8,473 bases of DNA, from positions 1 through 8,473 of the forward strand of contig JALNXP010000101.1 in assembly GCA_023230285.1 (NCBI GenBank), given 5' to 3'. Source of the DNA: Bacteroidales bacterium. Lineage in GTDB: Bacteria > Bacteroidota > Bacteroidia > Bacteroidales > BM520. The notes under the pieces are model-generated. The model saw only the letters and a list, made by a program, of their open reading frames with translations, was not told the DNA's origin and made no database searches. Position numbers and translations under genes: made by a program. Below are positions 5,872-8,473 of this stretch, one piece after another; position 1 is the first letter of the stretch; each line of letters opens with the position of its first letter.

Positions 5872-5943
5872 AAGATGTACTAATATATATAAGGTATAAT
5901 TTCGGCATAATTGCTTTGCTGCCATATATTATATAAGGATAAA

Positions 5944-7131
5944 TCAATCATACAAAAGATATTTCTTTCGAATCAATAAAAAATCATTTATGTCGTTCTG
6001 CCATGAACTTCGGATTTGTTCTTCGGTAAGACCGGCTTCTATTTGTGTTCTCAGTTGGTCGGTGCCGGCAAGTTTATCGAAGAATGGTATAAAGAATGTG
6101 CTTTTATCTTTCAATTTATTATAGCATTTTATGATAATATCAACATTAATTTTGTCTTGAAACTCGGTATCTTTCTCATAATCAAAGGCATAGCCATAGC
6201 ACAATTGGTTCATAAGTTTAGGATTTGGTGCGGCGGTAACAGATTTCGGAGTAAAAGATATTTCGCCGTCATCGATATCTGGGTATCCTATAACTTCGAA
6301 TGGTGTATTGGTGCCTCTACCCACCGACATGCAAGTACCTTCAAAGAAGCAGAGGCTTGGGTACAATTTGACGGCGTTCATATTTGGCAGATTAGGCGAA
6401 GGGTTTACGGGTAATTTATATTTAGTTTTATGTGTATAATTAAGTAGAGGTATCACTGTAAGGTTAAGTTGTTTTGATGAATTGGGCAACCAATGTTCAC
6501 CATTTACCATGAGGGCATATTCGCCGATAGTCATGCCATAGACAGCGGGTATACGGTACATTCCTACGAAAGACGCATAATCTTTATGAAGTGTCGGACC
6601 ATCTATAAAAGAGGCATTAGGGTTAGGTCTGTCGAGTACGACAAGTGGTATATTAAGTTCTTGGCATGCTTCCATCACATAAGCGAGGGTAGATATATAA
6701 GTATAGAAGCGTGTACCTACGTCTTGCAGATCAAAGATAACGATATCAACATTGGAGAGTTGTGTTTTTGAAGGTTTTTTATTTACGCCGTAGAGGGAGC
6801 ATATTTTCAGGTTTGTTTTAGGGTCTATAGAATTTTTCACGGCGTCGCCGGCAGCTGTTTCACCGCGGAAGCCGTGTTCGGGGCTAAAAATTGTCTGTAT
6901 ATTAAATCCCGAAAGGAGTAAAGAATCTACGAGGTGGGTATGATTTATAAGGGAGGTATGATTAACGACAAGTCCGATTTTTTTATTTTGGCACAGATGA
7001 AAATACAAGTCGGTTCTTTCGGCACCAACCACAACATTTGGTTGAGCTGCCAAAAGAACCGGCAGTACAAGTAATAAAATAAGAAGACAATATTTTAATA
7101 ATACTTTCAACTCATACAAACATTTATTCAA
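5944..7131 (-). CDS. namZ: DUF1343 / NamZ-type exo-beta-N-acetylmuramidase, exported
   Basis: Family founded by Bacillus subtilis NamZ (formerly YbbC), glycoside hydrolase family GH171, which removes terminal N-acetylmuramic acid from the non-reducing end of peptidoglycan fragments. The 395-aa product starts with a hydrophobic export signal (about 9-29, ending LLAAQ). Family blocks are IGLVVNHTS (52-60), FSPEHGFRG (82-90), FDLQDVGTRFYTYIST (133-148) and LDRPNPN (166-172), followed by DGPTL (177-181). The canonical NPNGG is NPNAS here. It overlaps the aminotransferase end by 8 bp, implying coupled translation. No in-frame ATG exists near the start: TTG codons at 7131, 7119 and 7110 are the candidates. 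I kept the longest; 7110 would give the tidiest signal peptide (MKVLLKYCLLILLL). Periplasmic wall recycling is the likely role. The symbol follows family homology only. Confidence 0.88.
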   Translation of the reverse strand: MNKCLYELKVLLKYCLLILLLVLPVLLAAQPNVVVGAERTDLYFHLCQNKKIGLVVNHTSLINHTHLVDSLLLSGFNIQTIFSPEHGFRGETAAGDAVKNSIDPKTNLKICSLYGVNKKPSKTQLSNVDIVIFDLQDVGTRFYTYISTLAYVMEACQELNIPLVVLDRPNPNASFIDGPTLHKDYASFVGMYRIPAVYGMTIGEYALMVNGEHWLPNSSKQLNLTVIPLLNYTHKTKYKLPVNPSPNLPNMNAVKLYPSLCFFEGTCMSVGRGTNTPFEVIGYPDIDDGEISFTPKSVTAAPNPKLMNQLCYGYAFDYEKDTEFQDKINVDIIIKCYNKLKDKSTFFIPFFDKLAGTDQLRTQIEAGLTEEQIRSSWQNDINDFLLIRKKYLLYD

Positions 7132-8326
7132 TAGTTCTACCCGGATAAACTTTGAGAGCTGCTTTCAGGCAGTCCATAGCTTTTGCGAGGTCATTAACAT
7201 TAAGGACATAGCTTATTCTGACTTCGTTTTTCCCTGATTCGGGTGTTGAATAGAAGCCGGTAGCCGGGGCGACCATAACAGTTTCGCCATTAATTTGGAA
7301 ATCTTCGAGCAGCCATTTAGCGAATTTATCGGCATCATCGATAGGCAATTTAGCGACTATATAAAAAGCGCCTTTAGGTTTAGGGCAGAAAGCGCCCTTC
7401 ATATTATTAATAGCTTCATAGACAACATTTCTGCGGGCATCATATTCTTTAAGTACGGCATCAAAATACTCCGGTTTCACAAATTGGCAAGCTTCTGCGG
7501 CAACTTGTCCAAAAGAAGGGGGACTGAGGCGGGCTTGAGCGAATTTGATAGCAGCTTTAATAACATCTTTATTTTTAGACACCATACAGCCTACGCGAAA
7601 GCCACAAGCGGAGTAGCGTTTAGACACGCTGTCGAACAAGATGACATTATTTTCCAAGCCGGGCAGGTTCATGACAGAGTAATGTTTTTCGCCATCATAG
7701 CAAAATTCTCTATAAACTTCATCGGCAAAAATAAACAGGTCATATTTAAGAGCTAATTTTGCAAGTATTTCCAATTCTTCTTTAGAGTATAAGTATCCTG
7801 TGGGGTTATTAGGATTACAAATCATAATAGCCTTTGTTTTGGGAGTTATAACTTTTTCAAAATCAGCGGCGGGAGGCAGAGCGAAACCTGTTTCTATTTT
7901 TGAGACGATAGGTACGACTTTTATGCCGGAGCTATTTGCGAAGCCGTTGTAATTAGCATAAAAAGGTTCCGGTATAATAATTTCGTCTTCATCGTCCAAG
8001 CAAGTTTGCATTGCGAACATGATAGCTTCGGAAGCACCTTCAGTAACAATGATGTCGTCGACAGTAACATCAATATTTATTGACTTATAATAATCTACGA
8101 GTACTTTTCTATAAGATTCATTGCCGGCGGAGTTGCTATATGCGATAACTTTTTCATTATAATTTTTGAGTGCGTCAAGCATTACCTGCGGGGTAGCGAT
8201 GTCAGGTTGACCGATATTCAGGTGATAAACTTTTACTCCACGTTTTTTAGCTGCGTCAGCGAATGGGACGAGTTTACGTATAGGAGATGCCGGCATTATT
8301 TCGGCTTTTTTTGATATTTTAGGCAT
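7124..8326 (-). CDS. PLP-dependent aminotransferase, class I/II (aspartate aminotransferase-like)
   Basis: Transfers an amino group between an amino acid and a 2-oxo acid using pyridoxal phosphate; cytosolic. The 400-aa product has the full fold-type I set: NIGQPDIATP (37-46) in the substrate loop, TEGASEAI (95-102) for the phosphate site, CNPNNPTG (170-177) with Asn174, ADEVY (201-205) with Asp202 and Tyr205, SVSKRYSACGFRVG (233-246) with Schiff-base Lys236 and Arg244, and EVRISYV (368-374) with the carboxylate-binding Arg370. Length is normal and no key residue is missing. Substrate preference (aspartate, aromatic or branched-chain) cannot be read from the motifs. It starts 11 bp after the DUF1573 gene and overlaps the DUF1343 gene by 8 bp, so it sits mid-operon. 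The ATG at 8324-8326 gives the typical N-terminus (PASPIRKLVPFADAAKKRG). Confidence 0.95.
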   Translation of the reverse strand: MPKISKKAEIMPASPIRKLVPFADAAKKRGVKVYHLNIGQPDIATPQVMLDALKNYNEKVIAYSNSAGNESYRKVLVDYYKSINIDVTVDDIIVTEGASEAIMFAMQTCLDDEDEIIIPEPFYANYNGFANSSGIKVVPIVSKIETGFALPPAADFEKVITPKTKAIMICNPNNPTGYLYSKEELEILAKLALKYDLFIFADEVYREFCYDGEKHYSVMNLPGLENNVILFDSVSKRYSACGFRVGCMVSKNKDVIKAAIKFAQARLSPPSFGQVAAEACQFVKPEYFDAVLKEYDARRNVVYEAINNMKGAFCPKPKGAFYIVAKLPIDDADKFAKWLLEDFQINGETVMVAPATGFYSTPESGKNEVRISYVLNVNDLAKAMDCLKAALKVYPGRTIE

Positions 8327-8337
8327 GATATTAAAGA

Positions 8338-8473
8338 TTATTGTTGATTAGGAGCTGCTACAGGAGAGGCAGAAGCGTCTATATTTTTCTCTATTGCACT
8401 TTCGGCTGTTTGTTTAAGCACTTCGCCTTTAATTCTCAGCACGACCGGGCTGTTAGAAGCATTAGAGGTGATA
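8338..8473 (-). CDS. DUF1573 domain protein, C-terminal end, partial
   Basis: Only the last 44 codons and the TAA stop (8338-8340) are inside the window; the gene continues past the right edge. The visible part begins ITSNASNSPVVLRIKGEVLK, the last beta-strands of a DUF1573 immunoglobulin-like module, where SNA..SPV.L.IKGEV is characteristic. A Ser/Ala/Pro-rich tail ending SPVAAPNQQ follows. Bacteroidetes DUF1573 proteins are generally exported; their function is poorly known, and the signal peptide would be outside the window. It is first in the visible part of the operon, 11 bp before the aminotransferase. Family call is from the short C-terminal motif only. Confidence 0.75.
   Translation of the reverse strand, partial: ITSNASNSPVVLRIKGEVLKQTAESAIEKNIDASASPVAAPNQQ

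Noticed and set aside
5872..5925. Eighteen-residue extension of the permease from the ATG at 5925
   Set aside because: The extra residues are not typical of LolC/E proteins, and MNPYLFISKR at 5871 is a standard opening.
7295..7756. Plus-strand frame of 153 codons opposite the aminotransferase
   Set aside because: It is antisense to an intact conserved enzyme, with no family features of its own; the same applies to the plus-strand frame at 6016-6414.

Overview
The window looks like chromosomal DNA from a member of the Bacteroidota, most likely Bacteroidales. The evidence is the AT-rich intergenic DNA, the near absence of Shine-Dalgarno sites in front of genes, -7 boxes of the TAnnTTTG type upstream of recA and of the sigma-factor gene, and the protein families present (Bacteroidetes-type ECF sigma factor, DUF1573, DUF1343/NamZ, AAA-ATPase-like/DUF1703). 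Apart from a short gene tail at the left edge, every convincing gene is on the minus strand, so transcription runs right to left. The content is mostly core and housekeeping. I found no CRISPR array, transposase, phage gene, toxin-antitoxin pair or defence system.

Right side, in transcription order: the C-terminus of a DUF1573 protein (cut by the window edge), a class I/II PLP aminotransferase, an exported DUF1343/NamZ-type exo-N-acetylmuramidase and a LolC/E (FtsX-like) permease. Gaps are 11 bp, an 8-bp overlap and 72 bp, so this looks like one transcription unit extending beyond the window. It joins amino-acid metabolism with cell-wall fragment handling and envelope transport.

Middle: a stand-alone ECF sigma factor of about 196 aa with no anti-sigma gene beside it. 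It has its own -7 box, a long leader that holds a possible upstream ORF, and a 3' region with a compound hairpin followed by an intrinsic terminator. Next come a doubtful 64-aa ORF and nth (endonuclease III with its [4Fe-4S] cysteines).

Left side: a 387-bp intergenic stretch carries AT-rich hairpins, a good Bacteroidetes-type promoter and a stem-loop in the recA leader. It is followed by recA and then an 8-repeat TPR lipoprotein gene. The TPR gene is bracketed by two inverted copies of a REP-like palindrome (core GGGCGTATCGCATACGCCC). Beyond the left copy is the C-terminal tail of a plus-strand AAA-ATPase-like/DUF1703 protein.

The observations most worth a second look are the REP-like pair around the TPR gene, the leader hairpin of recA, the structured 3' region of the sigma gene and the leader of that same gene. 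None of them establishes a new system from sequence alone.
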